Part shown: positions 19,098 to 28,319 of the stretch, piece by piece | How the letters are laid out: each line of letters begins with the position of its first letter | How positions within the stretch are numbered: the first letter of the stretch is position 1 | From: Corynebacterium sp. TAE3-ERU12 | GTDB taxonomy: Bacteria > Actinomycetota > Actinomycetes > Mycobacteriales > Mycobacteriaceae | Direction: 5' to 3' | Length of the DNA stretch: 64,000 nt | Assembly: GCF_019209905.1 (NCBI RefSeq) | Contig: NZ_JAHUTM010000001.1 | Coordinates: forward strand, 1,302,001-1,366,000 | Notes under the pieces: generated by a model | Databases searched by the model: none | What the model was told of the DNA's origin: nothing | The model's input: only the letters and a program-made list of their open reading frames with translations | Position numbers and translations under genes: made by a program

Positions 19098-21211
19098 CGG
19101 GCGGCGCGCTCAAGCTCCTCATCCAGATCGATTCCCAAGGCCACGCCAAGTGTGCGGGCCTTCACCCGGGTTTCCTCCCATTCCTCCGTGGGGTTTGAAC
19201 GAGCCGTGATGGCACCACCGACGCCGTATTCGACGTGGTCGGCGTGGTGGAGGATGGTGCGAATCACGATGGAGAGGTCTGTGCCTCCATTGACGCTGAT
19301 ATAGCCCAGCACGCCCGAATACACCCCGCGTGGAGCGTCCTCGAATTCCCGCAGCAGCTGGACCGTGCGGTATTTCGGGGCACCGGTCATGGACCCGCCA
19401 GGCAAGGTGGCGCGCACAGCGTCGAGGGCGCCATTGGTCTTGGTGAGTGTGCCCCGAATCGTGCTGACCATCTGGTGCGCACCAGCGTGGGATTCGATAT
19501 CGAACAGCAGTGGCACCTCAACTGAGCCTGGTGTGCACACCCGGGATAAGTCATGGCGGAGCAGATCAACGATCATGAGGTTCTCGGCTCGCTCCTTCAC
19601 CGATTCGTGAAGCTCGGCGGCCAGGCGAGCGTCGGCATGCGGATTGGCCGCACGCGGGCTGGTGCCTTTGATGGGTTTGGCCTCGACCTGCCCGAGGGGG
19701 TCGACGGTGAGGAAGCGTTCCGGGGAGGCCGACAACACATGGTGGTCGCCGAAGGCGAGATAAGCCGCGAAGGGGCGCGGGCACAACGTGCGTAATCGCC
19801 GGTAGAGCTGCCAGGAGTCCGTGCGGGCCCGCACCCGGATCGAATTAGTCAGACACAGTTCGTAACTCTGGCCGGCGGCGATTTCCTCCTGGCACTGCTC
19901 GATGAGGTCGATGTAGTCGTCCCGACTGTGCCGCACCGTCACCTCGCCGCATTCCGGAGCAGGTGGCAGCGGCAGCTGCTGGGCGCGCATGGTGCGTATC
20001 CGCTCAGCGGTGTCGCCTACCCACTGGTATTGCTCCTCGGCGACGGATTCGTCGGTCAGCGCCAACACCCAGGCGGTGGTGTCGTCAATGACGACTACGC
20101 GATCACTGAAGACAAGTTCAGCCGGCGGAGCACTCGTGCCGGGGTCGATATGGGTGTGTGGGTCCAGCCAACGGCAGGCGTACTCATACCCGAGGTAGCC
20201 GACCCAACCGGGGACGAAGGGCAGGGACTCTGGCGGGATATCCGTGCCATCGAGGTCGCGCGCCGCTACTGAGCCCAGGGTGGATTCCACAAGGTCCACT
20301 AAGTCGATATCGAGGTCGTGGCTGCCTGCTGTACCGCGGACCCGGACGCCGTCGGGAAGCGCAGTCGCCACTTTCGCCAGCGGCCCGGCTGCGGAACCGC
20401 AGATGGATACGCCCGTACCAGTAGCGGAGTCGAGCCACCAGGCGTGGTCGTCCTGCCGGAATATTTCGTCGACAATTGCTTCCGAGGTGGCCTCCACAGC
20501 TACCCGTTGCACAAGCACCTGCCAGTGCGGGCGGGTGCCCGACGATAGCGGCACGGATGCGGCCCCCGACGACTGAACGCTGTGCCTACTACCGCCCCGC
20601 CGGTGCTGCTGATTCCACTGCCGGGCGCAGTCAAAGAAGCGCTCCAGCAGACTGCGGCCCTGGTGTGAACAAATGGATTCTGGGTGGGCTTGGAGTCCCC
20701 ACTGCGGGCGGCTGCGCCGGTGTAGGCCCATCACGATGTCCCCAACGAGGGCATCGACCACAATGTCCTCATGTGCGGCGCTTTCGCGCGGGTCAACGAT
20801 GAGGGAGTGGTAGCGCACCATCGGCACCGGAGAGGCCAGGCCGGCAAAGAGGCCCCCACCGTCGTGACGCACCTCAGCTACCTCACCATGTACCGGGCGA
20901 GGCGCCCTGATAACCGATACCCCAGCATCGTGGGCAATGGCCTGCATACCCAGGCAAATACCAAGCACCGGTACCTCGGACTGGGCAATAGCCGCCGCGG
21001 ACACCCCAAGGTCTGCGGCACAATCCGGGGTCCCCGGGCCAGGGGAGACCACAATCGCGTCGAAACAGCGCAACCACTGGTCAACTTCACCCGGAGCCAC
21101 CGGAGGGTTGTCGTGGACAATCACCTCGGGTGCGGCGCCGGTGACCACCGCAATATCGTGAGCCACGTTATAGCTAAACGAGTCGTGGTTATCGATGAGC
21201 AGTACCCGCAT
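19091..21211 (-). CDS. pabAB: Fused aminodeoxychorismate synthase PabAB
   Basis: Makes 4-amino-4-deoxychorismate from chorismate and glutamine. Residues 1-~200 are a class-I glutamine amidotransferase with nucleophile Cys86 in GICLGMQAIAH and the His/Glu pair in LQAHPESI; a variable linker (200-235) leads to the chorismate-binding half (to 706), which contains PIKGTSPR. The Lys in PIKGT marks ADC synthase, where anthranilate synthase has PIAGT. ATG 21211 has GGAGAAC eight bases upstream. The fused form is common in actinobacteria. It shares a divergent promoter region with the small membrane ORF and helY. Confidence 0.93.
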   Translation of the reverse strand: MRVLLIDNHDSFSYNVAHDIAVVTGAAPEVIVHDNPPVAPGEVDQWLRCFDAIVVSPGPGTPDCAADLGVSAAAIAQSEVPVLGICLGMQAIAHDAGVSVIRAPRPVHGEVAEVRHDGGGLFAGLASPVPMVRYHSLIVDPRESAAHEDIVVDALVGDIVMGLHRRSRPQWGLQAHPESICSHQGRSLLERFFDCARQWNQQHRRGGSRHSVQSSGAASVPLSSGTRPHWQVLVQRVAVEATSEAIVDEIFRQDDHAWWLDSATGTGVSICGSAAGPLAKVATALPDGVRVRGTAGSHDLDIDLVDLVESTLGSVAARDLDGTDIPPESLPFVPGWVGYLGYEYACRWLDPHTHIDPGTSAPPAELVFSDRVVVIDDTTAWVLALTDESVAEEQYQWVGDTAERIRTMRAQQLPLPPAPECGEVTVRHSRDDYIDLIEQCQEEIAAGQSYELCLTNSIRVRARTDSWQLYRRLRTLCPRPFAAYLAFGDHHVLSASPERFLTVDPLGQVEAKPIKGTSPRAANPHADARLAAELHESVKERAENLMIVDLLRHDLSRVCTPGSVEVPLLFDIESHAGAHQMVSTIRGTLTKTNGALDAVRATLPGGSMTGAPKYRTVQLLREFEDAPRGVYSGVLGYISVNGGTDLSIVIRTILHHADHVEYGVGGAITARSNPTEEWEETRVKARTLGVALGIDLDEELERAARY

Positions 21212-21416
21212 CGTTCTCCGTGGTGTTGGCCCTAGTGTTCATTGCGCTGACGTCGGTGGAATTCTACTGGGCTACCTTGTACTGGTCGGCTCCGTCTTCA
21301 TCACCGCACTTCGCCGCTCTGATATCGGCACTGCCATCGCATGGGGTCTGGTGACGTTAGTGCTTCCCATCGTGGGTTTTGTGATCTGGGTGTTTGTCCG
21401 GCGAACTCGCAAATAA
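21195..21416 (+). CDS. Small two-helix membrane protein, PLDc_N-like
   Basis: A 73-codon frame whose last ~50 residues hold two hydrophobic helices: LLGYLVLVGSVFITALRR and WGLVTLVLPIVGFVIWVFV, with the W...P.xG spacing typical of the PLDc_N (phospholipase D N-terminal-like) domain found in many tiny actinobacterial membrane proteins. The first ~20 codons overlap pabAB antisense and look non-conserved, so the true start is unclear: ATG 21195 is the only standard codon, and a TAGTGT hexamer at 21233-21238 would place a transcript start near 21246, arguing for a shorter product from a rare start. Function unknown. Confidence 0.5.
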   Translation: MSSTRIVLRGVGPSVHCADVGGILLGYLVLVGSVFITALRRSDIGTAIAWGLVTLVLPIVGFVIWVFVRRTRK

Positions 21417-21441
21417 CGCCGCGAACTGACACCCTGGCGGC

Positions 21442-24090
21442 ATGAGCGTCCTCGATACCTTCGTCGCCGATCTGGGCTTCACCCCGGACGAATTCCAGCT
21501 CGACGCGTGCCGATCCATCACCAACGGCCGCGGGGTGCTGGTGTGCGCCCCCACCGGCTCCGGCAAAACTGTTGTCGGTGAATTCGCGATCCGCCGGGCT
21601 CATGAGACCGGCGGTAAGTGCTTCTACACCACACCGATTAAGGCACTGTCGAACCAAAAGTACCGGGACCTGTGTGCGGTCTACGGCGAGGACAACGTCG
21701 GCCTGCTCACCGGCGATATTTCCAATAATGGCAGCGCAGACATTGTGGTGATGACCACTGAGGTGCTGCGCAATATGATCTACGCCAAGTCACCGCAGCT
21801 GAACCGGCTGCAGTCGGTGGTGATGGATGAGATCCACTACCTCTCCGATAAAGAACGCGGCGCGGTCTGGGAGGAAGTCATCCTGGGCCTGGCAGAGGAC
21901 GTGCAGATTGTGGGCCTATCGGCGACGGTGTCCAATGCGGAGGAATTCGCCAACTGGCTCACTGAAGTCCGCGGGCATACCGACATCATTGTTTCTGAGC
22001 GCCGCCCCGTGCCGCTGCACCAGCACATGATGGTCGGCAACCGACTGATGCCGCTGTTCGCCTCTGACGGCGAGACAGTAAACCGCGATGTGCTGGCCGC
22101 TGCCTCCTTGGCGGAGAAGAAGCGGGTGCGGATGGCTCGGCGTACCGACGTTGTGTCCATCCTGCAGCGCCGCGGGATGCTGCCGGCGATTATCTTCATC
22201 TTCTCCCGGGCTGGCTGTGATGGGGCGCTGGCACAACTGGGTGCCTCCCGAATGACGCTGACCACCCCGGATGAGCAGGAACAGATCTCGGCGATTATCG
22301 ACGCCGGTGTGGAAACCATCCCGCGCGAAGACCTCGAACTGCTCATGTTCCGCCGTTGGAAGGCGAGCCTGATGCGCGGGTTCGCCGCCCACCACGCAGG
22401 CATGCTGCCGGCCTTCCGGCACATCGTGGAAAAACTCTTCAACGCTGGTTTGCTCAAGGTGGTTTTCGCCACCGAGACCCTGGCGCTGGGTATTAATATG
22501 CCGGCGCGCACCGTGGTGCTCGAGCGGCTGGTGAAGTACAACGGTGAGGCCCATGTGGATCTCACCCCGGGCCAGTACACCCAGATGACGGGTCGCGCGG
22601 GCCGGCGCGGCATCGACACCGTCGGTAATGCGGTGGTGCAGTGGGCTCCGGCGATGGACCCGCAGTGGGTGGCTGGTCTGGCGTCCACGCGCACCTACCC
22701 ACTGATTTCGACCTTCGCGCCCGGCTACAATATGGCCGTTAACCTGCTGCGCACGCAGGGCTATGCCGAAGCAACAGCGGTTCTGGGGCGCTCTTTTGCC
22801 CAGTATCAGGCCGATGGTGAGGTCGTCGGCGAAGTCCAGGCTCTCGAGCGGGCGAAGCGGCGACTAGAAAAACTTACCGACGCGGCCCAGGCACAGGACC
22901 GCGATCTTGACGCGCTGCTGGAGTATCTCGATATTCGTGCGGCGATCACTGCCGAAGAGCGGGATGCCAAACGCCGCAATATTGAGGACCGGCACAAAGA
23001 ATCGACCGTTGCGCTGCGCAAATTGCGCCGTGGCGATGTGATTGCGATGCCGCGCGGCAAGAAGGTTGAGCTGGTGGCTGTGGTGCGGGAAGAACATGGC
23101 GGCGCGAATCCGCGTCCGGTGGTGGTCGGCGAGAAGGGCTTCACCGGCGCTATTGATGCCTCAATATTCCCGGCCGCCCCGACTGTGTTGGGCACGATCA
23201 AGGTCCCCAAGGACGCCGCCCATAAGCCGCGGCGTGCGGTGCAGTTGGTGCAGTCGGAGATTGCCCGGCGCAGCATTAAAGGCCCGCGTCGGCTGAAGCG
23301 TCGTTCGGTGAAGCCAACGAAGAAGATGAAGGAGCTGCGGGCGAGGCTGCGCGAGCACCCCATGCATGGGGACCCGGCGGCTGATGCGGCGATGGCTGAG
23401 GTTGATGCGCTGCGGAAGGCCCAGCGTGAGGTGAAGCGCCTAGAGCAGCGGGTGGCGAAGAAGTCGGACACCTTGGCGAAGATGTTTGACCGCATTTTGG
23501 ACCTGCTCAGCGAGATGAGCTACGTCGAACGCGGTACTGCGTCTGCCGACGGGGATAGTGCCGAGCCGTGGGTGGTCACTGATGAGGGCGAGCGCCTGGC
23601 CCGGATCCACAGTGGTTCGGACCTGCTGGTGGCGACCTGTTTGCGCCGCGGGATCTGGGACGACCTGGACCCGGCAGAACTTGCTGGTGCGGCCTCGGCA
23701 TTGGTGTTTGAAAACCGTCGCCCCACTGAGGCTGCCGCTGCGGTGCCGACGGAGGCCCTGGCCACTGCGATTAGCAATATCAACCGGCTGTGGGGCGAGC
23801 TCACCGCCGACGAGGAGCGCCACAACCTGCCGCTCACGAAGGCACCGGACGCCTCTTTTGCTGGTGCGATGCACCAGTGGACCGCGGGAGCACCGTTGGC
23901 GTATGCCTTAGCCGCAGCTGCCGATAATGGTGCTGAGTTGACCCCGGGTGATTTCGTGCGGTGGTGCCGTCAGGTCATTGACCTGCTGGAACAGGTGAAG
24001 GTTACGGGCTATACCGACGAGATTCGCCGCAATGCCCGCAAGGCCATTGAGGCGATTCGTCGTGGGGTAGTGGCGCTATACAACGGCTAG
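21442..24090 (+). CDS. helY: SKI2/Mtr4-like RNA helicase HelY
   Basis: Superfamily 2 ATP-dependent helicase resembling eukaryotic Ski2/Mtr4 and mycobacterial HelY (Rv2092c); presumably unwinds structured RNA. Motif I APTGSGKT, motif II DEIH (VVMDEIHYLSD), motif III SATVSN and motif VI QMTGRAGRRG are all visible in the first ~400 residues. After about 480 come a long helical/coiled region with KRRLEKL and a C-terminal DSHCT-like domain. 882 aa. Start ATG 21442 has only a weak CACCCT hexamer six bases upstream. It ends four bases inside the convergent metallophosphatase frame. Position two genes after tatC parallels mycobacteria. Confidence 0.92.
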   Translation: MSVLDTFVADLGFTPDEFQLDACRSITNGRGVLVCAPTGSGKTVVGEFAIRRAHETGGKCFYTTPIKALSNQKYRDLCAVYGEDNVGLLTGDISNNGSADIVVMTTEVLRNMIYAKSPQLNRLQSVVMDEIHYLSDKERGAVWEEVILGLAEDVQIVGLSATVSNAEEFANWLTEVRGHTDIIVSERRPVPLHQHMMVGNRLMPLFASDGETVNRDVLAAASLAEKKRVRMARRTDVVSILQRRGMLPAIIFIFSRAGCDGALAQLGASRMTLTTPDEQEQISAIIDAGVETIPREDLELLMFRRWKASLMRGFAAHHAGMLPAFRHIVEKLFNAGLLKVVFATETLALGINMPARTVVLERLVKYNGEAHVDLTPGQYTQMTGRAGRRGIDTVGNAVVQWAPAMDPQWVAGLASTRTYPLISTFAPGYNMAVNLLRTQGYAEATAVLGRSFAQYQADGEVVGEVQALERAKRRLEKLTDAAQAQDRDLDALLEYLDIRAAITAEERDAKRRNIEDRHKESTVALRKLRRGDVIAMPRGKKVELVAVVREEHGGANPRPVVVGEKGFTGAIDASIFPAAPTVLGTIKVPKDAAHKPRRAVQLVQSEIARRSIKGPRRLKRRSVKPTKKMKELRARLREHPMHGDPAADAAMAEVDALRKAQREVKRLEQRVAKKSDTLAKMFDRILDLLSEMSYVERGTASADGDSAEPWVVTDEGERLARIHSGSDLLVATCLRRGIWDDLDPAELAGAASALVFENRRPTEAAAAVPTEALATAISNINRLWGELTADEERHNLPLTKAPDASFAGAMHQWTAGAPLAYALAAAADNGAELTPGDFVRWCRQVIDLLEQVKVTGYTDEIRRNARKAIEAIRRGVVALYNG

Positions 24091-25466
24091 CGCACAATTT
24101 TGTCGCCACCGCACTTATCGATGGTGAACTGGTCGAGCACACCGTCGGTGACGCCATTGGAGGAGACGATGTCGGCATCATCAGTGACCGTGACGGTGGC
24201 GGTGACTTCCAGGGCGCAGCCGGAAAAGTGCAGGCGCTGGTACGTCGATAACCCCTGGGCCCAGACCTCGCGCTGTGCGCCGAAGAGTTTCCAGGACAGG
24301 TTGTCCTCGCTGGTGGGGTAGAACTTCGAACCAGCGGTGGCGGTGAGGTAGACCGGGCCGGAGACTAAGTCGCCCTTATTCGACGATGTCAGGTGGCCGC
24401 GGGCGTAGGAATGATCGTGGCCAGTGAGCACCAGGTCCACATCATGTGCCTCAATCACGGGCGCGAAGGCGGCGAGCTGAGCGGGGTCCACGCGCTTATC
24501 CGTGGAGTTAATGATGGGCTGGTGCAGCATCACAAGCGACCACTGGTGGGGGTTGGTTGCTAGTGCTCGCTCGAGGAAAGCGGCTTGGGCGCTGTAGCCC
24601 AAGTAGTTGCCGGTGAGCACCACAATGCGCACGCCCTGGTAATCGACGTAGAAGCTCGAATCAGGAAATTGTGCCGGCCCATTGAGCGGATGGGTGAAGT
24701 GGTTGCGGTAGGCCCGTGCGGTCGGGTCCGGGCCGTCGTCTTTAAGCCAGATCTCGTGGTTGCCCAGTGCGGTGAGCATCGGGGTATTCGGGGCCTCAGG
24801 GCCTATGCCGTTGTACCAATCGGACCATTGCTTGTCCTGGCCGGAGTGGTTGATCATGTCACCGCCCTGCAGCAGCAATTTAGCCTCAGGGTTGTCGTTG
24901 AGCGCTGTGTGGGCGGTAATCGGCCAGTGGGTGGTGAGCCCATTTTGGGCATCGCCGACATACAGCACGTCGAAAGGCTCATGACTATTGGCGGCGGTGG
25001 TGAATCGGTACCACTGGCTGTGCTGGTCGCCGAGGCGTACCCGGTAGGTGTACTCAGTACCACCGGCTAGGCCAGTGAGTTCGACGAACTGGAAGAAGCG
25101 GCCATCGTATTCGTCTTTGGTTATTGCTGGCACGCTGATGAGCTGGCCATTGCCGGTGCGGTATTCAACACTCGTGTTTTCGCTGGGGCTGCGGAAGGTG
25201 ATGGTGACACCGTGGGCGCCATCAGCGCTGGGCGCGACAATGACTCGCTCAACCGGGGAGTGGGGGTCGACCTGGTTATTGACGGTGGCGTTTTCATATT
25301 CGCCGTACGGCCCGTTGTCTCCGTAGAGGACATCATCGAGTTCGCCAAGAATTTTTTGGGTTGCTTCGCCAGTGGCGGAGTTGAGTGCGGCGGCGGGCCC
25401 GGCGGCAGCGGTGAGTGCGGTGGCGGCTGTGAGGGCGGCGGCGAGTACTGAGGCGCGGCGGTCCAA
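24087..25466 (-). CDS. Secreted purple-acid-phosphatase-like metallophosphoesterase
   Basis: Calcineurin-like phosphoesterase with an N-terminal fibronectin-like domain, as in purple acid phosphatases. Signal peptide: an RR pair, then VLAAALTAATALTAAAGPAAA. The Fn3-like domain spans ~60-145; metal-site motifs follow as VGDAQNG, QGGDMINHSG, LGNHEIW, VMLHQP and TGHDHSYARGH. I start at TTG 25466 because AGGAAAGG lies eight bases upstream; an in-frame ATG at 25514 would add 16 residues and bury that site. The RRASVL context may make it a Tat substrate. 459 aa, exported or cell-wall located; substrate unknown. See the 11-bp direct repeats upstream. Confidence 0.88.
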   Translation of the reverse strand: MDRRASVLAAALTAATALTAAAGPAAALNSATGEATQKILGELDDVLYGDNGPYGEYENATVNNQVDPHSPVERVIVAPSADGAHGVTITFRSPSENTSVEYRTGNGQLISVPAITKDEYDGRFFQFVELTGLAGGTEYTYRVRLGDQHSQWYRFTTAANSHEPFDVLYVGDAQNGLTTHWPITAHTALNDNPEAKLLLQGGDMINHSGQDKQWSDWYNGIGPEAPNTPMLTALGNHEIWLKDDGPDPTARAYRNHFTHPLNGPAQFPDSSFYVDYQGVRIVVLTGNYLGYSAQAAFLERALATNPHQWSLVMLHQPIINSTDKRVDPAQLAAFAPVIEAHDVDLVLTGHDHSYARGHLTSSNKGDLVSGPVYLTATAGSKFYPTSEDNLSWKLFGAQREVWAQGLSTYQRLHFSGCALEVTATVTVTDDADIVSSNGVTDGVLDQFTIDKCGGDKIVR

Positions 25467-25539
25467 AGCAGAAACCTTTCCTATGCGGTCGAGTGGGAGC
25501 AGCGTTGTGTGCAAACCTCATTAGTGTGACGAGGTGGGG

Positions 25540-25577
25540 TCACAGCTTCCTGACCAGCATCTGAACATGACATGAAC
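25540..25577. promoter_or_regulatory. 11-bp-period direct repeats, candidate PhoR/PhoP box
   Basis: TGAAC at 25573 and 25562, TGACC at 25551 and TCACA at 25540 recur with exactly 11-bp spacing. On the minus strand, the coding strand of the metallophosphatase, this reads GTTCA, GTTCA, GGTCA. Pho-type response regulators bind 11-bp-period direct repeats. The site lies upstream of the phosphatase promoter region and also 90-130 bp before pepQ. Confidence 0.4.
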
Positions 25578-25652
25578 CTAGAAGTTTTCTGCTCTGTGCT
25601 GCGGCAGCACTATTGTCCCCACGCGCCTCATTAGTCCCAGGCGTCAAATCTG

Positions 25653-25658
25653 TACCGT
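25653..25658 (+). promoter_or_regulatory. -10 hexamer TACCGT of pepQ (leaderless)
   Basis: TACCGT followed by seven bases and ATG at 25666. Confidence 0.55.
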
Positions 25659-25665
25659 GGGGCAC

Positions 25666-26808
25666 ATGACATCGCCGGACACCACTTTCGACGCAGCGGT
25701 TTATACCGACCGTCTTCGGCGCGCAGCTGCCTGCGCTACTGACCAGCATCTGGCCGGTTTCATCCTTGGAGAAGGCCCTGACCTGCAGTATTTCCTGGGC
25801 TCAACGGTCAGCTCATATGAGCGTCTCACCGCTTTAGTCATTCCCGCCGCCGGCACCCCAACCCTGCTGATGCCCGCTGTTGAACGCGACGCGCTGGCCA
25901 ACTGCCCAGTCACTGATCTCGATATCAAGATTGATCTGTGGACCGACGGCAATAACCCCCACCAGCGCACCGCCGCGGCCTTAGCGGCCTCGGAGGGCGA
26001 CCGCGTCGGCATCGGCTCCTCGCTGACCGCCGACCACATATTGCCCATCTTGGATCACCTGCCCGCAGCACACCCGGTGCTGGCAGCTCCGGCGCTGCGT
26101 GAGCTGTGCATGTCCAAGGACGCCGCCGAACTTTCTGATTTACAAGGCGCCGCCGATGCCATCGACCGGGTCCACGCCCAGGTGCCTGCACTACTGCAAC
26201 CAGGGCGCACTGAGCGTGCGGTGGCAGAGGACTTACACCGCATCATCCTCGCCGAAGGCCACTACGCAGTGGATTTCGTCATTGTGGGATCCGGTCCGAA
26301 TGGGGCCAACCCACACCACAGTTTTTCTGACCGAGTGCTTGCCGACGGTGACGTCGTCGTGGTCGATATCGGCGGCAGTTTCGGGGCTGGCTACCACTCC
26401 GACTGCACCCGCACCTACGTCATCGGAACCAACCCACACGCCGAGGAGGTCTACGCGGTCCTGCACCGCGCCCAACAGGCCGCAGTGGCAGCGGTGCGGC
26501 CTGGTGCGACTGCTGCTGATATCGATGCGGCAGCCCGTAGCGTCATTACCGAGGCCGGCTATGGCGAGAATTTCATCCACCGCACCGGCCACGGCATTGG
26601 TTTAAGTGTCCACGAAGAACCGTTCATTATGGCCGGGAATAATATTGAGCTTGCCGAGGGCATGACCTTTTCCGTCGAACCTGGCATTTATCTTCCCGAC
26701 GAATTCGGGATGCGGCTCGAAGACATCGTCGTCGTTACCGCCGATGGTGTGCGCAGCCTCAATAATTGCGACCGAGCACTTGTCCCCACCACACAAGGAG
26801 CCCTGTGA
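25666..26808 (+). CDS. pepQ: M24-family Xaa-Pro aminopeptidase/dipeptidase
   Basis: Metallopeptidase of the pita-bread fold that cleaves Xaa-Pro bonds. The five expected metal ligands can be placed: Asp in VVVDIGGSF, Asp in YHSDCTRTY, His in HRTGHGIGL, Glu in FSVEPGIY and Glu in MRLEDIVVV. An N-terminal creatinase-like domain occupies ~1-135. 380 aa, cytoplasmic. ATG 25666 follows TACCGT (25653-25658) by seven bases, so the nearby GTG 25657 is rejected. The stop overlaps the ATG of the next gene (ATGA), indicating coupled translation. Prolidase versus aminopeptidase P cannot be settled from sequence. Confidence 0.9.
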   Translation: MTSPDTTFDAAVYTDRLRRAAACATDQHLAGFILGEGPDLQYFLGSTVSSYERLTALVIPAAGTPTLLMPAVERDALANCPVTDLDIKIDLWTDGNNPHQRTAAALAASEGDRVGIGSSLTADHILPILDHLPAAHPVLAAPALRELCMSKDAAELSDLQGAADAIDRVHAQVPALLQPGRTERAVAEDLHRIILAEGHYAVDFVIVGSGPNGANPHHSFSDRVLADGDVVVVDIGGSFGAGYHSDCTRTYVIGTNPHAEEVYAVLHRAQQAAVAAVRPGATAADIDAAARSVITEAGYGENFIHRTGHGIGLSVHEEPFIMAGNNIELAEGMTFSVEPGIYLPDEFGMRLEDIVVVTADGVRSLNNCDRALVPTTQGAL

Positions 26809-27548
26809 TGACCAACACGCAGCATGTGCTGATCCTTGGCGGAACCTCAGAGATCGGCGGTGAGGTCGCCCAACGGCTGGCACCGGGGGCGGTGGTCACC
26901 CTCGCCGCCCGGCGCGTCGAAGCACTCGGCCCCGTAGCGGAGAAATTAACCGCAGCCGGGGCTCGTGAGGTCCACACCGTATTTTTCGACGCCGATGATC
27001 TGGGCTCCCATGAGGCTGTTCTCGACGAGGTGTGGTCGCATGGCCCGGTGACCACCGCAGTGATCGCATTCGGGGTCTTGGGCAATCAGGATGCCGATGA
27101 GCGCGATGGTAGGCGCACCGCAGCCATTATCCACACTGATTTCACCGCCCACGCCGCTATCGCCACCTCCTTGGTCTGCCGCATGGAGGCCGCAGGTGGC
27201 GGGCGCATTCTGGCTTTCTCGTCCATTGCTGGGGCGCGGGTGCGCCGCCCGAACTATATCTATGGTTCCGCCAAGGCCGGGCTTGATGGGTTCTTACAGG
27301 GATTGCAGGACCGTGTGCATGGCGGGCCGGTACAGCTGACTATTGCCCGGCCTGGTTTCGTCATTGGCCGCATGACCGAAGGCATGGATCCCGCGCCCAT
27401 GTCGTCCACCCCAGATCAGGTCGCCGACGCCTCGGTGGCCGCCCTCGATGCTGGCAAGGACGCGGTGTGGATTCCAGCTGGGATTGGGGTGCTCGCCTGG
27501 ATTACCCGGTGGGTGCCGCGCCCGGTGTGGCGCAGGATGCCGCGATGA
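26808..27548 (+). CDS. Short-chain dehydrogenase, DprE2-like
   Basis: NAD(P)-dependent SDR. The cofactor motif is LILGGTSEIGG (residues ~7-17), the catalytic Ser is in AFSSIAG and the YxxxK motif is YIYGSAKAG. The overall pattern, including IVAFGVLG-like FGVLGNQ, RVRRPNYIYGSAKAGLDGF (split here at the catalytic Tyr) and a hydrophobic C-terminal tail, resembles DprE2, the reductase making decaprenylphosphoryl arabinose. However, dprE1 and the arabinan genes are not nearby, so this may be a paralogue with another substrate. 246 aa. ATG overlaps the pepQ stop and its own stop overlaps cobK. Confidence 0.75.
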   Translation: MTNTQHVLILGGTSEIGGEVAQRLAPGAVVTLAARRVEALGPVAEKLTAAGAREVHTVFFDADDLGSHEAVLDEVWSHGPVTTAVIAFGVLGNQDADERDGRRTAAIIHTDFTAHAAIATSLVCRMEAAGGGRILAFSSIAGARVRRPNYIYGSAKAGLDGFLQGLQDRVHGGPVQLTIARPGFVIGRMTEGMDPAPMSSTPDQVADASVAALDAGKDAVWIPAGIGVLAWITRWVPRPVWRRMPR

Positions 27549-28315
27549 GGCCGGGGGCACTCCCGCCGCGGGCGCTCATTATCGGTGGAACTGACGACGC
27601 TCGGGACCTGGCGCGCCGGCTACAGGCCGATGGGTGGCTTGTGACCACTGCGCTTTCCGACGAGGCCGGCGATGCGGCTTTGCCGGTGGGTCAGGTGCGG
27701 ATCGGCGGTTTTGGTGGGGCGGCCGGTATGGCCCGGTGGCTACTGGAATCCCAGACTGATGTCATCGTCGACGCCGCAGTACCGCTTGCCCAGCGCATTT
27801 CCGATACCGCCGCAGAAGCAGCCCGGGCTACGGGTGTGCCATTGGTGGTGTTGCTGCGCCCGGAGTGGGAACCAGAGCGGCTGGATAAGTGGATTCCGGT
27901 GGACTGCCTAGCTGCAGCTGCCGACGTTGTGCGCGATCGTTTCCGGGCGCCGCTGCTGGATGTGGGGCCGCAGTCTGTTGCGGACTTCGCCTCCGATACG
28001 CAGGGCCGCTACCTTATTCGCGCCAATCACCGGCCCAGTGGTCCGCTGCCAAGCACCTATACGGTTGTTCCCGATTCAACTGAGCGCGATGTGGCGAGTG
28101 AACGCAAACTCATGCGTGACTACGCGGTGGACTGTGTGGTGGTCACCAATACCGGCAGTGCAGCCGGGGCGGTGACGCTGGAGGCAGCCCGGAATTTAAA
28201 GAAAACCGTGGTGATGGTGCAGCGTCCAGCTTTGCCGGGCGCATCTATTGCTGATGTGGCCCATGACGTTGGCACCGCCCAGCGCTTGCTGCGCCGGGTG
28301 GCGTGGACGCGCTAG
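27545..28315 (+). CDS. cobK: Precorrin-6A reductase CobK
   Basis: NADPH-dependent reductase of the corrin ring in aerobic cobalamin synthesis. Features: LIIGGTDDARDLARRL at the N-terminus, VDAAVPLAQRISDTAAEA with the conserved acceptor pocket, LLRPEW, and the C-terminal VTNTGSAAG and TVVMVQRP segments. 256 aa is usual. ATG 27545 overlaps the stop of the SDR gene (ATGA). It is separated from other cobalamin genes, the only companion being the short CobG-like gene at 28889-29746 on the other strand, so its place in a full pathway cannot be judged from this window. Confidence 0.88.
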   Translation: MRPGALPPRALIIGGTDDARDLARRLQADGWLVTTALSDEAGDAALPVGQVRIGGFGGAAGMARWLLESQTDVIVDAAVPLAQRISDTAAEAARATGVPLVVLLRPEWEPERLDKWIPVDCLAAAADVVRDRFRAPLLDVGPQSVADFASDTQGRYLIRANHRPSGPLPSTYTVVPDSTERDVASERKLMRDYAVDCVVVTNTGSAAGAVTLEAARNLKKTVVMVQRPALPGASIADVAHDVGTAQRLLRRVAWTR

Positions 28316-28319
28316 GTCC

